64,000 nt of DNA, taken from positions 1 to 64,000 of the forward strand of contig NZ_JABWQX020000005.1 in NCBI RefSeq assembly GCF_014268655.2, written 5' to 3'. Positions 8,288 to 17,482 of the stretch are shown piece after piece. Position numbers and translations under genes: made by a program. The DNA is from Pseudomonas marvdashtae. Its GTDB lineage: Bacteria > Pseudomonadota > Gammaproteobacteria > Pseudomonadales > Pseudomonadaceae. The number at the start of each line of letters is the position of its first letter. The first letter of the stretch is position 1. The notes under the pieces were generated by a model. The model ran no database searches, was not told where the DNA came from, and saw only the letters and a program-made list of their open reading frames with translations.

Positions 8288-9619
8288 TCAACGGTTGGAC
8301 GTTTCACCGGCCGGCAGCGACTCTTTGCTGCGCCAGTGCGGCAGGGAGTTCCAGTAGCGCTGGCCCTTGGCATCGTCATACATGCCTTCCCAACGGGAAA
8401 TGACCAGCACGGCCAAGGCGTTGCCGATAACGTTCAGCGCCGTGCGTGCCATGTCCATGACGCGGTCGACACCCGCGATGAACGCCAGGCCCTCCAACGG
8501 AATGCCAACACTGCCCAAGGTCGCCAGCAGCACCACGAACGATACGCCCGGCACGCCAGCGATGCCCTTGGAGGTCACCATCAGGGTCAATACCAGCAGC
8601 AGTTGCTGGCTGAGGGACAAGTCGATGCCATACAACTGGGCGATGAAAATCGCCGCGATACTTTGATACAGCGTCGAGCCGTCAAGGTTGAAGGAATAAC
8701 CGGTAGGCACCACGAAGCTGCAAATGGCCTTTGGCGCACCGTACGCTTCCATCTTCTCGATGATGCGCGGCAGCACCGTCTCGGAGCTGGCGGTGGAGTA
8801 GGCCAGCACCAGCTCATCCTTGAAGATGCGCATCAGCTTGATCACCGAGAAGCCGAACAGGCGCGCGATCAGGCCGAGCACCACGAAGGCGAAGAATGCG
8901 ATAGCGACATAAACCAGGATCACCAGCTTCGCCAGCGGCAGCAGCGAGGCGAAACCGAAGTTGGCGACGGTCACCGCGATCAGGGCAAACACGCCGATGG
9001 GGGCGTATTTCATGATCATGTGGGTGACCTTGAACATGCTTTCCGATACGCCCTGGAACATCCTCACCAGCGGGTCGCGCAGATCCGATTGCAGGCTGGA
9101 CAACCCGAGGCCGAACAGAACCGAGAAGAAAATGATCGGCAGCATTTCGCCACGCGCGACGGCCGCGAAAATGTTGGAAGGAATCAGGTTGAGAATGGTC
9201 TCGACGAACGCATGTTCATGTTGGACTTCGGCGGCGGTGGCCTGGTACTTGGAAATATCCACGGTTCCCAGGGTGCTCATATCGATGCCATTGCCCGGCT
9301 GGAAGAAATTCGCCAGGAGCAAGCCGACGACGATGGCGATCGTGGTGACGACTTCGAAATAAACGATGGTCTTGAAGCCGATCCGCCCCAGCTTCTTCGC
9401 GTCTCCCACCCCGGCAATGCCGACAATCAGCGAGGAGATGACGATGGGGATCACGATCATCTTGATCAGACGGATAAAGATATCGCCTGCCGGTTGCAGC
9501 ACGTTGCTGATCCACCAGGCCTTCTCGGCACTGAAGTGGTTGAGCAGCGCGCCGATTGCAATCCCGAGTACCAGACCGATGAGGATCTGCCAGGCGAGGC
9601 TTAATTTTGCCTTCTTCAT
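8288..9619 (-). CDS. gltP: Glutamate/aspartate:proton symporter, DAACS family
   Basis: A 443-residue dicarboxylate/amino acid:cation symporter. Eight membrane helices and two re-entrant hairpins fit the order of family features. The serine-rich HP1 motif AYSTASSETVLP is near residue 285, the TM7 region SFNLDGSTLYQ near 320, and the HP2 motif SKGIAGVPGVSF near 360. The arginine in TM8 (GVDRVMDMARTALNV) that binds the substrate side-chain carboxylate is present, favouring glutamate/aspartate or C4-dicarboxylates. The ATG at 9619 is preceded by AAGGGTAATGAT. In this Pseudomonas neighbourhood the orthologue is annotated gltP; DctA-like specificity is the main alternative. It is a single gene ending in a hairpin terminator. 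Confidence 0.88.
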   Translation of the reverse strand: MKKAKLSLAWQILIGLVLGIAIGALLNHFSAEKAWWISNVLQPAGDIFIRLIKMIVIPIVISSLIVGIAGVGDAKKLGRIGFKTIVYFEVVTTIAIVVGLLLANFFQPGNGIDMSTLGTVDISKYQATAAEVQHEHAFVETILNLIPSNIFAAVARGEMLPIIFFSVLFGLGLSSLQSDLRDPLVRMFQGVSESMFKVTHMIMKYAPIGVFALIAVTVANFGFASLLPLAKLVILVYVAIAFFAFVVLGLIARLFGFSVIKLMRIFKDELVLAYSTASSETVLPRIIEKMEAYGAPKAICSFVVPTGYSFNLDGSTLYQSIAAIFIAQLYGIDLSLSQQLLLVLTLMVTSKGIAGVPGVSFVVLLATLGSVGIPLEGLAFIAGVDRVMDMARTALNVIGNALAVLVISRWEGMYDDAKGQRYWNSLPHWRSKESLPAGETSNR

Positions 9620-10283
9620 ATCATTACCCTTACTTCAGTTGGACTCGGGCAGGGCGCGGACTGACCGCCAATGACGTCAGTAGCCATGCTTCCGCCCCGT
9701 ACAAGATCACCCGGAGCGCGTACGGCGCGCTTACTGGCAGGCGAAAAAAGGCGCAACTATTGCCATGCAAGGGGGGATCGTCTAATGCCGTAAACGCCTA
9801 CCCTATGCCGAATCGGCATGAGATTTACAAATCGAAACGTTCGTCCCAAGCGGTTCGGATACGACATTCAATCAGGCATAAACGCCGTCAACCGGCCATT
9901 TCAGCGTAGTAGGGCTTGGTTTCGCAGGTAGGAGGATTCGATGAAAGGCTGCCCGGGTAAAGGGCTTTGACCGGCCAAATAGCTTGAGCGCTCTCCGATA
10001 TACGGTCACGCGCCGATGGTCGTGGCGACCGAGCGAGACAATATGCCGCGGCGTTGTGCCGGGGAGGCCAAAAAATAGCCAACCGCTCTAGCGAAGGGTT
10101 TAGCGAACTCAAGCTCTACGCAAGTTCGCCAAGTCTGCGCGACTTTGCGAACTTGCGTTGCAGCTTTTTACCTGACCCGGCCCTTTCGCAGGCACCCCTT
10201 GTGCCCGTAGGTCACTCCGACCCTGATGGTCAGAACGTCCCAGCCCCCTGGTCATGCTTAGGCCCTCCTCGGGCTTCGCAGGA
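9620..10283. other. Intergenic stretch upstream of gltP with palindromes, no gene seen
   Basis: No reading frame here has convincing codon use or a ribosome-binding site. It contains a palindrome ATGCCGA-A-TCGGCAT at 9805-9819 that could be an operator for gltP, and a long hairpin at 10118-10158. Otherwise I see nothing that can be named. Confidence 0.5.
10118..10158 (+). repeat. Long inverted repeat/hairpin
   Basis: A perfect 12-bp arm (ACGCAAGTTCGC at 10118-10129 and its complement at 10147-10158) is extended inward by about five more pairs. A CTTTTTA run follows on the plus strand at 10163-10169. It could be a terminator of an unannotated plus-strand RNA, part of a structured small RNA, or a mobile-repeat relic. 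Confidence 0.6.
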
Positions 10284-10305
10284 AGAAAAGCAGGGCTGCT
10301 TTTCT
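10284..10305 (-). terminator. Terminator of the Ivy-family gene
   Basis: The stem AGAAAAGCA / TGCTTTTCT with a 4-nt loop lies 13 bp beyond the stop of the minus-strand Ivy gene. On that strand it is T-rich after the stem (CTTTTCTTCC). Confidence 0.75.
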
Positions 10306-10317
10306 CGTTTCAAGAAA

Positions 10318-10782
10318 TCAGTACCAGTTTGGATCTTTCTTGAGCTGTTCCATTAACAGTTCTTGCATACCTTCATCGGGATTGCCGAGGAAGCGATAGT
10401 CCGCATGACGGGTTGGCGACTTGTCGGCCGGGAGGCCCGCGGGCACCTCGACCAACATGGCGTAAGCATCGTCCTTGTCGAAACTGACGGCTACGATCAG
10501 ACGCTTGCTCTTGCAGGTATCCTGGGTTTCGCACAATGGCCCGACCAGGTATTGGTCGCCATCCTCCTCGACCGCATTCATTTGCTCGGAGGCACCGGTC
10601 AGGTTCATGACCCACTCCGGCAGACGTTCTTCCTTCTTGACCACTCCCTGCCAGGTCTCACGGTACTGCGGGTCTGCCTGAAGCAGTTGATTGACCCGCA
10701 TCTGCCCATCATTGGCAGCCATTGCCATGGCGCTGCCGCCCAGTAGCAGGGCGGCGGCCAGTCCTTTGAATGACACGCTCAT
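10318..10782 (-). CDS. Ivy-family (inhibitor of vertebrate lysozyme) periplasmic protein
   Basis: A 154-residue secreted protein with a signal peptide ending near AMAMAAN (about residue 23). The core matches the Ivy fold: a LVGPLCETQDTC segment replaces the CKPHDC lysozyme-plugging loop of E. coli Ivy, followed by the KRLIVAVSFDKDDAYAMLVE strand pair. Family members inhibit C-type lysozymes and can restrain the cell's own lytic transglycosylases. The loop differs (two cysteines four residues apart around ETQDT rather than KPHD), so inhibitory specificity may differ. Two bp separate it from the upstream DUF1328 gene on the same strand, so they likely share a transcript. Confidence 0.8.
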   Translation of the reverse strand: MSVSFKGLAAALLLGGSAMAMAANDGQMRVNQLLQADPQYRETWQGVVKKEERLPEWVMNLTGASEQMNAVEEDGDQYLVGPLCETQDTCKSKRLIVAVSFDKDDAYAMLVEVPAGLPADKSPTRHADYRFLGNPDEGMQELLMEQLKKDPNWY

Positions 10783-10784
10783 GA

Positions 10785-10970
<186 letters not shown>

Positions 10971-11029
10971 CTATTTAGTTAGGGTCTGGCGATGATGGTT
11001 CCGGCGTAACGGACAGCCGGTTTATCGAA

Positions 11030-11317
11030 TTAGAAAACCCAGCGCTGTTCGCGAGGCATCTCAGTCAACGGCTGCGCCTCGTCGACGGACATCATTCGCA
11101 TCGAAGCCGAGGCTTGCGCGAGGTTGCCGGCGGCGATGAAATGGGTTTGGGGAGCACGGTACGTCGAGACCAGGGGCGCTTCCGGTTGTTGGCTTTCATG
11201 CCAAAGCAACAACTGCTGACCCGCCACAAGCGTGACCAGCAATGCGAGGACGGCCCACAGACCCTGCTGGATATGCAGGGAGGTAATGCGAAACTGGGCG
11301 GCACGTTGACGATTCAT
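11030..11317 (-). CDS. Small single-pass membrane protein, uncharacterised
   Basis: A 95-residue protein with one transmembrane segment (GLWAVLALLVTLVAGQQLLL, about residues 20-39) after a basic N-terminus, and a polar C-terminal half with no recognised domain; I cannot assign a function. The frame is open 18 nt further upstream, but the start at 11317 (MNRQRAAQF) has GGAGG about 10 bases upstream and fits the Pseudomonas pattern. It lies upstream of and in the same direction as the DUF1328 and Ivy-family genes, and divergent from algB. Confidence 0.7.
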   Translation of the reverse strand: MNRQRAAQFRITSLHIQQGLWAVLALLVTLVAGQQLLLWHESQQPEAPLVSTYRAPQTHFIAAGNLAQASASMRMMSVDEAQPLTEMPREQRWVF

Positions 11318-11476
11318 CCTGAAATTCCTCCGCACCCTAGCGGTGATCTGGTTGAGGCGCTCTAAAACGCCACGTTGACCGGATCATTGCAGTCGGCATG
11401 CCAGAAATTTGCTCTCAATAAATATCTTTAAAATCAATTAGTTAATGGCACCGCCAAAAGAGCTGAGGGCGCATCC

Positions 11477-11516
11477 TGCACGATGGGCCAGATGCACGTC
11501 GTGCGTTCTGCACGAC
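11477..11516. promoter_or_regulatory. Candidate operator between the divergent algB and the small membrane gene
   Basis: The octamer CTGCACGA occurs at 11477-11484 and 11509-11516, flanking the near-perfect palindrome GCACGTCGTGC at 11494-11504. All sit in the 440-bp spacer upstream of algB. The spacing (32 bp, three helical turns) suggests cooperative protein binding. No regulator can be named from this. Confidence 0.35.
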
Positions 11517-11756
11517 CCTTCAGAAACTCGGGTGTAAGATTCTTTTTGAATTGACAGTCGGAAACGGATGTCGGAATGAGCGAGCCGAACCGTGGGAAGC
11601 GAAGAGAAACTAAAAAATTGATGAAAATCAGGCTCTTAGATTCATAACGTCCACAACGAAGCCTTCGATGGGTATTATTCGGTCAGAATCGACCATGCAA
11701 CTTGCCCGATTTTTCTGACACTAACCATCATCATTGACTAAAGGAGCGTAGGAAAA

Positions 11757-13103
11757 ATGGAATCCGCCACTGAGCATCAAGGCCGCATTCTGCTGGTAGA
11801 CGATGAGTCCGCCATCCTGCGTACCTTCCGTTATTGCCTGGAAGACGAAGGCTACAGCGTCGCCACCGCCAACAGTGCCGCGCAGGCCGAAGCCCTGCTG
11901 CAACGCCAGGTGTTTGACCTGTGCTTCCTTGATTTACGCCTGGGTGAGGACAACGGCCTCGATGTATTGGGACAGATGCGTATCCAGGCTCCCTGGATGC
12001 GCGTCGTCATCGTCACCGCCCACTCGGCTGTGGACACCGCCGTCGATGCGATCCAGGCCGGGGCCGCCGATTATCTGGTCAAGCCTTGCAGCCCGGACCA
12101 ATTGCGCTTGGCGACCGCCAAGCAACTGGAAGTACGCCAGCTGTCCGCCAGGCTCGAAGCATTGGAAGGCGAGGTGCGCAAGCCAAAGGACGGCCTCGAT
12201 TCCCACAGTCCGGCGATGAAAGTGGTCCTCGAGACTGCCCGTCAGGTTGCCAATACCGACGCGAACATTCTGATCCTCGGCGAGTCCGGCACCGGCAAGG
12301 GCGAACTCGCACGGGCCATCCATGGCTGGAGCAAACGCGCGAAAAAATCCTGTGTCACCATCAACTGCCCGTCGTTGACCACCGAACTGATGGAAAGCGA
12401 ATTGTTCGGTCACAGCCGCGGTGCGTTTACCGGAGCCAGCGAAAGCACGTTGGGTCGGGTCAACCAGGCCGATGGCGGCACGCTGTTTCTTGACGAAATC
12501 GGCGATTTTCCCCTGGCTTTACAGCCAAAGTTGTTGCGTTTCATCCAGGACAAAGAGTACGAGCGGGTCGGTGACCCCGTCACCCGTCGGGCCGATGTGC
12601 GCATTCTCGCGGCCACCAACCTGAATCTTGAGGACATGGTGCGTGATGGGCGCTTCAGGGAAGATCTGCTGTATCGCCTGAACGTCATTACCTTGCACCT
12701 GCCGCCGCTGCGCGAGCGGACCGAGGACATCCTGACCCTCGCCGACCGCTTCCTGGCGCGCTTCGTCAAGGAGTACGCGCGCCCTGCCAGAGGATTCAGC
12801 GATGAGGCTCGCGAGGCCCTGCTAGGCTATCGCTGGCCAGGCAATATTCGCGAGCTGCGCAACGTGGTCGAGCGCGCCAGCATCATCTGCCCGCAGGAAA
12901 AAGTCGAAATCAGTCATTTGGGCATGGCCGAGCAACCGACCAACAATGCGCCGCGCATTGGCGCCGCGCTGAGCCTGGACGAACTGGAAAAGGCCCACAT
13001 TGGCGCAGTATTGGCCACCGCCGACACACTCGACCAGGCGGCCAAGACCCTGGGTATCGACGCCTCTACGCTGTACCGCAAACGCAAGCAATACAACCTG
13101 TGA
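11757..13103 (+). CDS. algB: Two-component response regulator AlgB (NtrC subfamily)
   Basis: A 448-residue sigma54-type activator. The receiver domain (residues 9-125) has the acidic pair D15/D16 and the phospho-acceptor D59. The AAA+ domain (about 145-375) has the Walker A GESGTGKG, the GAFTGA-type loop RGAFTGAS and Walker B GTLFLDEIGDF. A Fis-type HTH closes the protein (DQAAKTLGIDASTLYRKRK). In P. aeruginosa AlgB activates algD and alginate production, and acts with KinB in virulence and light/quorum signalling. AAAGGAGCGTAGG precedes the ATG. kinB starts 10 bp downstream, so the two are co-transcribed. Despite the NtrC architecture, P. aeruginosa AlgB is reported to work at a sigma22 promoter. 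Confidence 0.96.
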   Translation: MESATEHQGRILLVDDESAILRTFRYCLEDEGYSVATANSAAQAEALLQRQVFDLCFLDLRLGEDNGLDVLGQMRIQAPWMRVVIVTAHSAVDTAVDAIQAGAADYLVKPCSPDQLRLATAKQLEVRQLSARLEALEGEVRKPKDGLDSHSPAMKVVLETARQVANTDANILILGESGTGKGELARAIHGWSKRAKKSCVTINCPSLTTELMESELFGHSRGAFTGASESTLGRVNQADGGTLFLDEIGDFPLALQPKLLRFIQDKEYERVGDPVTRRADVRILAATNLNLEDMVRDGRFREDLLYRLNVITLHLPPLRERTEDILTLADRFLARFVKEYARPARGFSDEAREALLGYRWPGNIRELRNVVERASIICPQEKVEISHLGMAEQPTNNAPRIGAALSLDELEKAHIGAVLATADTLDQAAKTLGIDASTLYRKRKQYNL

Positions 13104-13113
13104 GCGGCACCTT

Positions 13114-14904
13114 ATGAAACTGGCGATGAAGCTCCGTACCCGGCTGTTTCTCAGTATTTCGGCGCTGATCACCGTGGCATTGCTGGGATTGTTGCTTGGC
13201 CTGGTCAGTGTGTTGCAGATGGCCAATACCCAGGAACAATCGGTACGCGACAACTTCGTCTTGCTGGACCTGGGCCTCAAGTTGCGCCAGACGTTGGGCG
13301 ATCAACTGATGATCATGCTTGAGGAAAAGCCCGACCTGGCGGCGCTGGAAGAGTCCAAACGCGAGTATTTCGAGTTGTTGGACGAAGGTATCGCCCATGA
13401 GCGGGAACTGGATGACCCCGCAACCAGTTTCACCCGCGCCAAGGCTGACTACGTCAGTTTCCTCGAGGCCTTCGATGCCTCTCGCCAGCAACCGACCCAG
13501 TTGACCGGCATCCAGGACCTCACTGAAAAATTCAACGTATTGCGTGGAGGCCTGATCGAAGGGTACCGACATGCCCTGAATAACATCGGCGAAACCCAGG
13601 ACCGCGCCCGCGAACGCGCGCTACTGATTTCCGCCCTGCTGGGGCTGGTGGGGTTGGCGGTGCTGATCATTGGCTTCGTGACTGCCCATGGCATCGCCCG
13701 ACGTTTCGGCGCACCGATCGAAGCCTTGGCCGCTGCGGCCGATGACATCGGCCAAGGTAATTTCGAGGTGACTCTGCCGGTCTCGTCGGCGGCGGAACTG
13801 AATCTTCTGACACGCCGCTTCGGCATCATGGCCCAGGCGCTGCGCGAACATCAGGCGACCAATGTCGATGAATTGCTCGCCGGGCAGCAGCGCCTGCAAG
13901 CGGTGCTCGACAGCATTGACGACGGCTTGCTGATGATTGATCGCCAAGGCCGGCTGGAGCATTTGAACCCCGTGGCCCAACGTCAGCTGGGCTGGGACGA
14001 GGAGCGTCTGGGCCAAGGCCTGAGCGAGGCGCTTGGACGTGTGGAATTGGATGAAGAGCTGCAACTGGTGTTACGCGGAGGCACACAGGAACGCGCGCCC
14101 GATGACTTGAGCATTGAGGTGGATGGCGAGTCGCGAGTGCTGACCTACAGCCTGACACCGGTTATCCATACCCAGGGCCAAATCCTCGGGGCAGTGATGG
14201 TCTTGCATGACGTCACCGAGCAACGGGCCTTCGAACGCGTGCGCAGTGAGTTCGTCCTGCGGGCGTCCCATGAGCTGCGCACTCCGGTGACGGGCATGCA
14301 CATGGCGTTCGGGTTGCTGCAGGAGCGCATGCATTTCGCCGAGGACTCCCGCGAGGCGGACCTGCTCAATACGGTCAATGAAGAAATGCAGCGGCTGATG
14401 CAGCTGATCAATGACCTGCTTAATTTCTCCCGTTACCAGAACGGCTTGCAAAAGCTCACCCTGGCGCCTTGCTCCATCGAGGAACTGTTGGAAGCGGCGA
14501 GGATGCGCTTTGCCGCACAGGCCGAGGCCAAGGGCATCGAGTTGCTTGTGGAAATCCAGGGTCCTTTGCCGCGCCTGCACGCCGATGCCGCGCAGTTGGA
14601 GCGGGTCTTGGACAACCTGATCGATAACGCCATGCGCCACACCAACGACGACGGCCAGATTCGTTTGCAGGCCCGACGCCATGGCGAGCGGGTGATCATC
14701 AGCGTTGAAGATAACGGCGAGGGGATTGCCTACGGCCAGCAAGGACGGATCTTCGAACCTTTCGTCCAGGTCGGACGCAAGAAGGGCGGTGCCGGCCTCG
14801 GCCTGGCGCTGTGCAAGGAGATCGTGCAGCTCCACGGTGGACGCATGGGCGTCTATTCCCGGCCAGGGCAGGGCACGCAGTTTTATATGGCCCTGACCGT
14901 CTGA
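13114..14904 (+). CDS. kinB: Sensor histidine kinase KinB
   Basis: A 596-residue inner-membrane kinase/phosphatase, cognate to AlgB. TM1 (about residues 11-34) and TM2 (about 168-190) bound a helical periplasmic sensor region. A HAMP linker, a PAS domain (about 255-365), HisKA with phospho-acceptor H386 in ASHELRTPVTG, and HATPase_c with the N box DNLIDNAMRHT, EDNGEGI and GGAGLGLAL follow. P. aeruginosa KinB is 595 residues and phosphorylates AlgB, and its loss derepresses alginate. The ATG at 13114 is 10 bp after algB; a second in-frame ATG at 13126 is possible. Only a weak ribosome-binding sequence is visible, which suggests coupling to algB translation. Confidence 0.95.
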   Translation: MKLAMKLRTRLFLSISALITVALLGLLLGLVSVLQMANTQEQSVRDNFVLLDLGLKLRQTLGDQLMIMLEEKPDLAALEESKREYFELLDEGIAHERELDDPATSFTRAKADYVSFLEAFDASRQQPTQLTGIQDLTEKFNVLRGGLIEGYRHALNNIGETQDRARERALLISALLGLVGLAVLIIGFVTAHGIARRFGAPIEALAAAADDIGQGNFEVTLPVSSAAELNLLTRRFGIMAQALREHQATNVDELLAGQQRLQAVLDSIDDGLLMIDRQGRLEHLNPVAQRQLGWDEERLGQGLSEALGRVELDEELQLVLRGGTQERAPDDLSIEVDGESRVLTYSLTPVIHTQGQILGAVMVLHDVTEQRAFERVRSEFVLRASHELRTPVTGMHMAFGLLQERMHFAEDSREADLLNTVNEEMQRLMQLINDLLNFSRYQNGLQKLTLAPCSIEELLEAARMRFAAQAEAKGIELLVEIQGPLPRLHADAAQLERVLDNLIDNAMRHTNDDGQIRLQARRHGERVIISVEDNGEGIAYGQQGRIFEPFVQVGRKKGGAGLGLALCKEIVQLHGGRMGVYSRPGQGTQFYMALTV

Positions 14905-14911
14905 GCAGGCG

Positions 14912-16528
14912 TCAGGCTTCGTCGTCCAGGCGTCGTCCAAGCCGACGCCGCCCGCGGGTAATCAATTCGATCAGTTGCACCGCGCTGAGCGCATGGGCGA
15001 ACAACCAACCCTGACCAAACTTCACGCCTTCGCTGCTCAAATATGACGCCTGGGCCTCATGCTCGATGCCCTCGGCAATCACCTTGAGCTGCAATGCATG
15101 GGCCATGCGAATGATGTGCGGGGCCACGCCACTGCTGGCGGCATCATGACCCAGGGCGTCGATGAACGCCTTGTCGATCTTCAGGCAATCGACTGGCAGT
15201 GTTTGCAGGTAAGCCAGGCTGCAATAACCCGTGCCGAAATCATCGATCAGCACCTGATGCCCTACATCACGCAGCGATTGCAAGTTGTCCCGGGCAACCA
15301 GTGCATCAACCAGCCCGCGCTCGGTCACTTCAAAGGCAATCTGATGCGCCGACACGCGATGCAGCGCCAGCAAACGGGCGATCACTTCGCCGATGCGCGG
15401 CACCATCACGTCACATGCCGCCAGGTTCACCGAGATGTACAGGTGGGGATTGGCCCGCAATAGCTGGCCCAACTGGTCGAATAGCCGCTGGAGGACAAAA
15501 TCGGTTATCTGGCGGATCTGCCCGGTGTCTTCAGCCATCGGTATGAACAGGTCTGGGCTGGTGAGGGTCCCGTCTGGTCGACGCCAGCGCAGCAGGGCTT
15601 CGGCGCCTACGCAGTTGCGGCTGTGCAGGTCGAAAATCGGTTGGTAAAGCACCTGCATTTCACCGCGCCGGATGGCCCCGTGCAGTTCCGCGTCCATGGA
15701 TTGGCGCTGACGTGCCAGCAACAGGACCTGGAAGCCAATGCCCAGCCCCAGCAGCAGGCTGATGGGCAGCAACCACCAGGCATTAGTCGGAATCTGCAGG
15801 CTGCTGCGCGGCGCTATCAACACCAGTTGATATTCCGGATTGTCGGTCGACATCCGGTAAATCAGCCGGGTCTGCGTGACTTGCAAGGCGCTTTGACTTT
15901 TGGGTGGCCAAGGTTCCGTCGGCGGCCAACGCTGCTGGGTACCCAGTACCGGAATGGCTCGCTCACCTTGATCAAGAACCACCAACAGACTGCTGCCCGG
16001 GGGCAGGTCGACAACGTCGGTCAGGTGTCCGCGAGACGTCGCGACTCGGAAATTGCCGCGCCCCAACATCAACGCCGCGCGATTTTCGTCGGGCTCCGTG
16101 GTGGTGTTGAGCCAGTAACTGTAGGCCGGACCCCGCAAGTCAGGTGGGCGAGCCCACGACAAACCGCTCTGGCGCGGGCGATTGGAGCATACGCCGTTGC
16201 TGTCGATATAAGCCGCCTCGTATACAAAACGATAGTTGAAGCTCACCTGTTGCAGGGTGGCGATCATGTCATCGTTGCAGCCGCGCAAGGGTTGCGCCTG
16301 CAAGTCGTCGAGGCTTTCGCGCAGTTGCCCGAAAAGCTGTTCCAAGCGTTGCAGGAAGCGTTCGCCTTGGGCATTCATCTGTTCGCTTTCACGCTGCTGG
16401 ATCTGCTGCACTACCACAAACAGGCTTCCCGCCAGCAACAGTCCCGTACTCAGGGCAGCCGCTATCATCGCCAGTAAGATAGGGCGATGGAGCCAGCTTT
16501 GCAGAGTCTCGCGGGCAGCCGTCATCAT
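14912..16528 (-). CDS. c-di-GMP phosphodiesterase with CSS-type periplasmic sensor and EAL domain
   Basis: A 538-residue protein: TM1 (about residues 18-42), a periplasmic region with cysteines in GCNDD and VCSNRP that fits the CSS-motif sensor, TM2 near 238-260, and an EAL domain to the C-terminus. EAL landmarks are intact: GAEALLRW, the AFEVTERG glutamate, IDDFGTGYCSLAYL, DCLKIDKAFID and VIAEGIE, so hydrolysis of c-di-GMP to pGpG is expected. CSS-EAL proteins in E. coli respond to periplasmic thiol redox state through DsbA; dsbA lies 4 kb away on the same strand. The start is uncertain: TTG at 16549 or adjacent ATGs at 16528 and 16525. It converges on kinB with 7 bp between the stops. Confidence 0.87.
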   Translation of the reverse strand: MMTAARETLQSWLHRPILLAMIAAALSTGLLLAGSLFVVVQQIQQRESEQMNAQGERFLQRLEQLFGQLRESLDDLQAQPLRGCNDDMIATLQQVSFNYRFVYEAAYIDSNGVCSNRPRQSGLSWARPPDLRGPAYSYWLNTTTEPDENRAALMLGRGNFRVATSRGHLTDVVDLPPGSSLLVVLDQGERAIPVLGTQQRWPPTEPWPPKSQSALQVTQTRLIYRMSTDNPEYQLVLIAPRSSLQIPTNAWWLLPISLLLGLGIGFQVLLLARQRQSMDAELHGAIRRGEMQVLYQPIFDLHSRNCVGAEALLRWRRPDGTLTSPDLFIPMAEDTGQIRQITDFVLQRLFDQLGQLLRANPHLYISVNLAACDVMVPRIGEVIARLLALHRVSAHQIAFEVTERGLVDALVARDNLQSLRDVGHQVLIDDFGTGYCSLAYLQTLPVDCLKIDKAFIDALGHDAASSGVAPHIIRMAHALQLKVIAEGIEHEAQASYLSSEGVKFGQGWLFAHALSAVQLIELITRGRRRLGRRLDDEA

Positions 16529-16600
16529 TGGTAATCCGAAAGTTACCAATGAGTTATAGCTTCTGTTTTGAATTTAGCCCGGCCAGTCGGACGGGCGTCA

Positions 16601-17380
16601 TTATTTTGTCTGGTTGAGCACCTGCAAAATCGCCGCGCTTTGCGCGTCTGGCACGCCGTCGAACCGGGCCGGCCGGTAGCGCATCTGGAAGGCCGCCAGG
16701 ACCTGATGAGTGGCGACGTCCCATTCGCCAGTGCGCGGAGTGGGGTAGCCGAGGCGGGCCAGCTCGGCCTGGAACCAACTGGCGCTCGGTAGCTGCTCGG
16801 CGTAAGCGGCTTGCTGCCGTGCCACAGCCTGTTCGTCTGGCCAGACACCCAGGCCGGCCTGTGCCAGGCGTTTCCACGGAAACAACGGCCCCGGATCCAG
16901 CTTGCGCATGGGCGCAATGTCGCTGTGCCCGATGATATTGACGGGGTTGATCGCGTTACGTTGGGTGATGTCCTTGAGCAAGACTATCAAGGATTGCACC
17001 TGAGCCTCGCTGTAGGGAAACCAGAGACGCCCGGTCGGCGTATCGATGTAGCCTGGATTGACGATTTCAATCCCGATGGAGCTGGAGTTGAGCCATGTCC
17101 GGCCTTGCCATTCGCTTTCACCGGCATGCCATGCGCGCCGACCTTCATCGACCAACTTGTAGATGGTCGCGTCCTTATCGTCGCCGATGAGGTAATGGGC
17201 GCTGACTTCGCCGTGAGTCAGCAGCGACAGGGAACGCTCAAGGGACGCCGAAGTGTAGTGCACCACGACAAATTGGATGCGGCTGTCATGATTGACGGAC
17301 GGATGGCTGGTGTCGAGCCGGGGACCGCTCGCGCAACCGGCCAGCACAAGCAACGCAACGAGGAGCGGGAGAAATTTCAT
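16601..17380 (-). CDS. ampDh2: N-acetylmuramoyl-L-alanine amidase AmpDh2 (lipoprotein)
   Basis: A 259-residue zinc amidase with a lipoprotein signal (MKFLPLLVALLVLAGC; lipobox LAGC), so probably anchored in the outer membrane facing the periplasm. The AmpD/Amidase_2 domain supplies zinc ligands in VVVHYTS and IIGHSDIAP...DPGPLFPW, and the C-terminus is a small peptidoglycan-binding-like helical domain (LGYPTPRTGEWDVATHQVLAAFQ). It cleaves the MurNAc-L-Ala bond and contributes to muropeptide recycling and AmpC control in P. aeruginosa, where the orthologue sits in the same position. The ATG at 17380 starts the signal peptide; an upstream start at 17413 is in frame but unlikely. Confidence 0.9.
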   Translation of the reverse strand: MKFLPLLVALLVLAGCASGPRLDTSHPSVNHDSRIQFVVVHYTSASLERSLSLLTHGEVSAHYLIGDDKDATIYKLVDEGRRAWHAGESEWQGRTWLNSSSIGIEIVNPGYIDTPTGRLWFPYSEAQVQSLIVLLKDITQRNAINPVNIIGHSDIAPMRKLDPGPLFPWKRLAQAGLGVWPDEQAVARQQAAYAEQLPSASWFQAELARLGYPTPRTGEWDVATHQVLAAFQMRYRPARFDGVPDAQSAAILQVLNQTK

Positions 17381-17482
17381 GGCGAAGAGCGTACACGCAG
17401 AAAAATAGTGCAACAGTGTAACGTATAGCCCCGTGGATGACCGACCGAAGCCCAGATATTAAACAAAATGGAACAATTGGCC

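Noticed and set aside
8336..9604. Open frame antisense to gltP
   Set aside because: GltP on the minus strand has all transporter motifs; the antisense product is Gln/His/Asp-rich shadow.
9607..10112. Small open frames in the gltP upstream spacer
   Set aside because: No ribosome-binding sites, unusual codon use and no protein features; overlapping on both strands.
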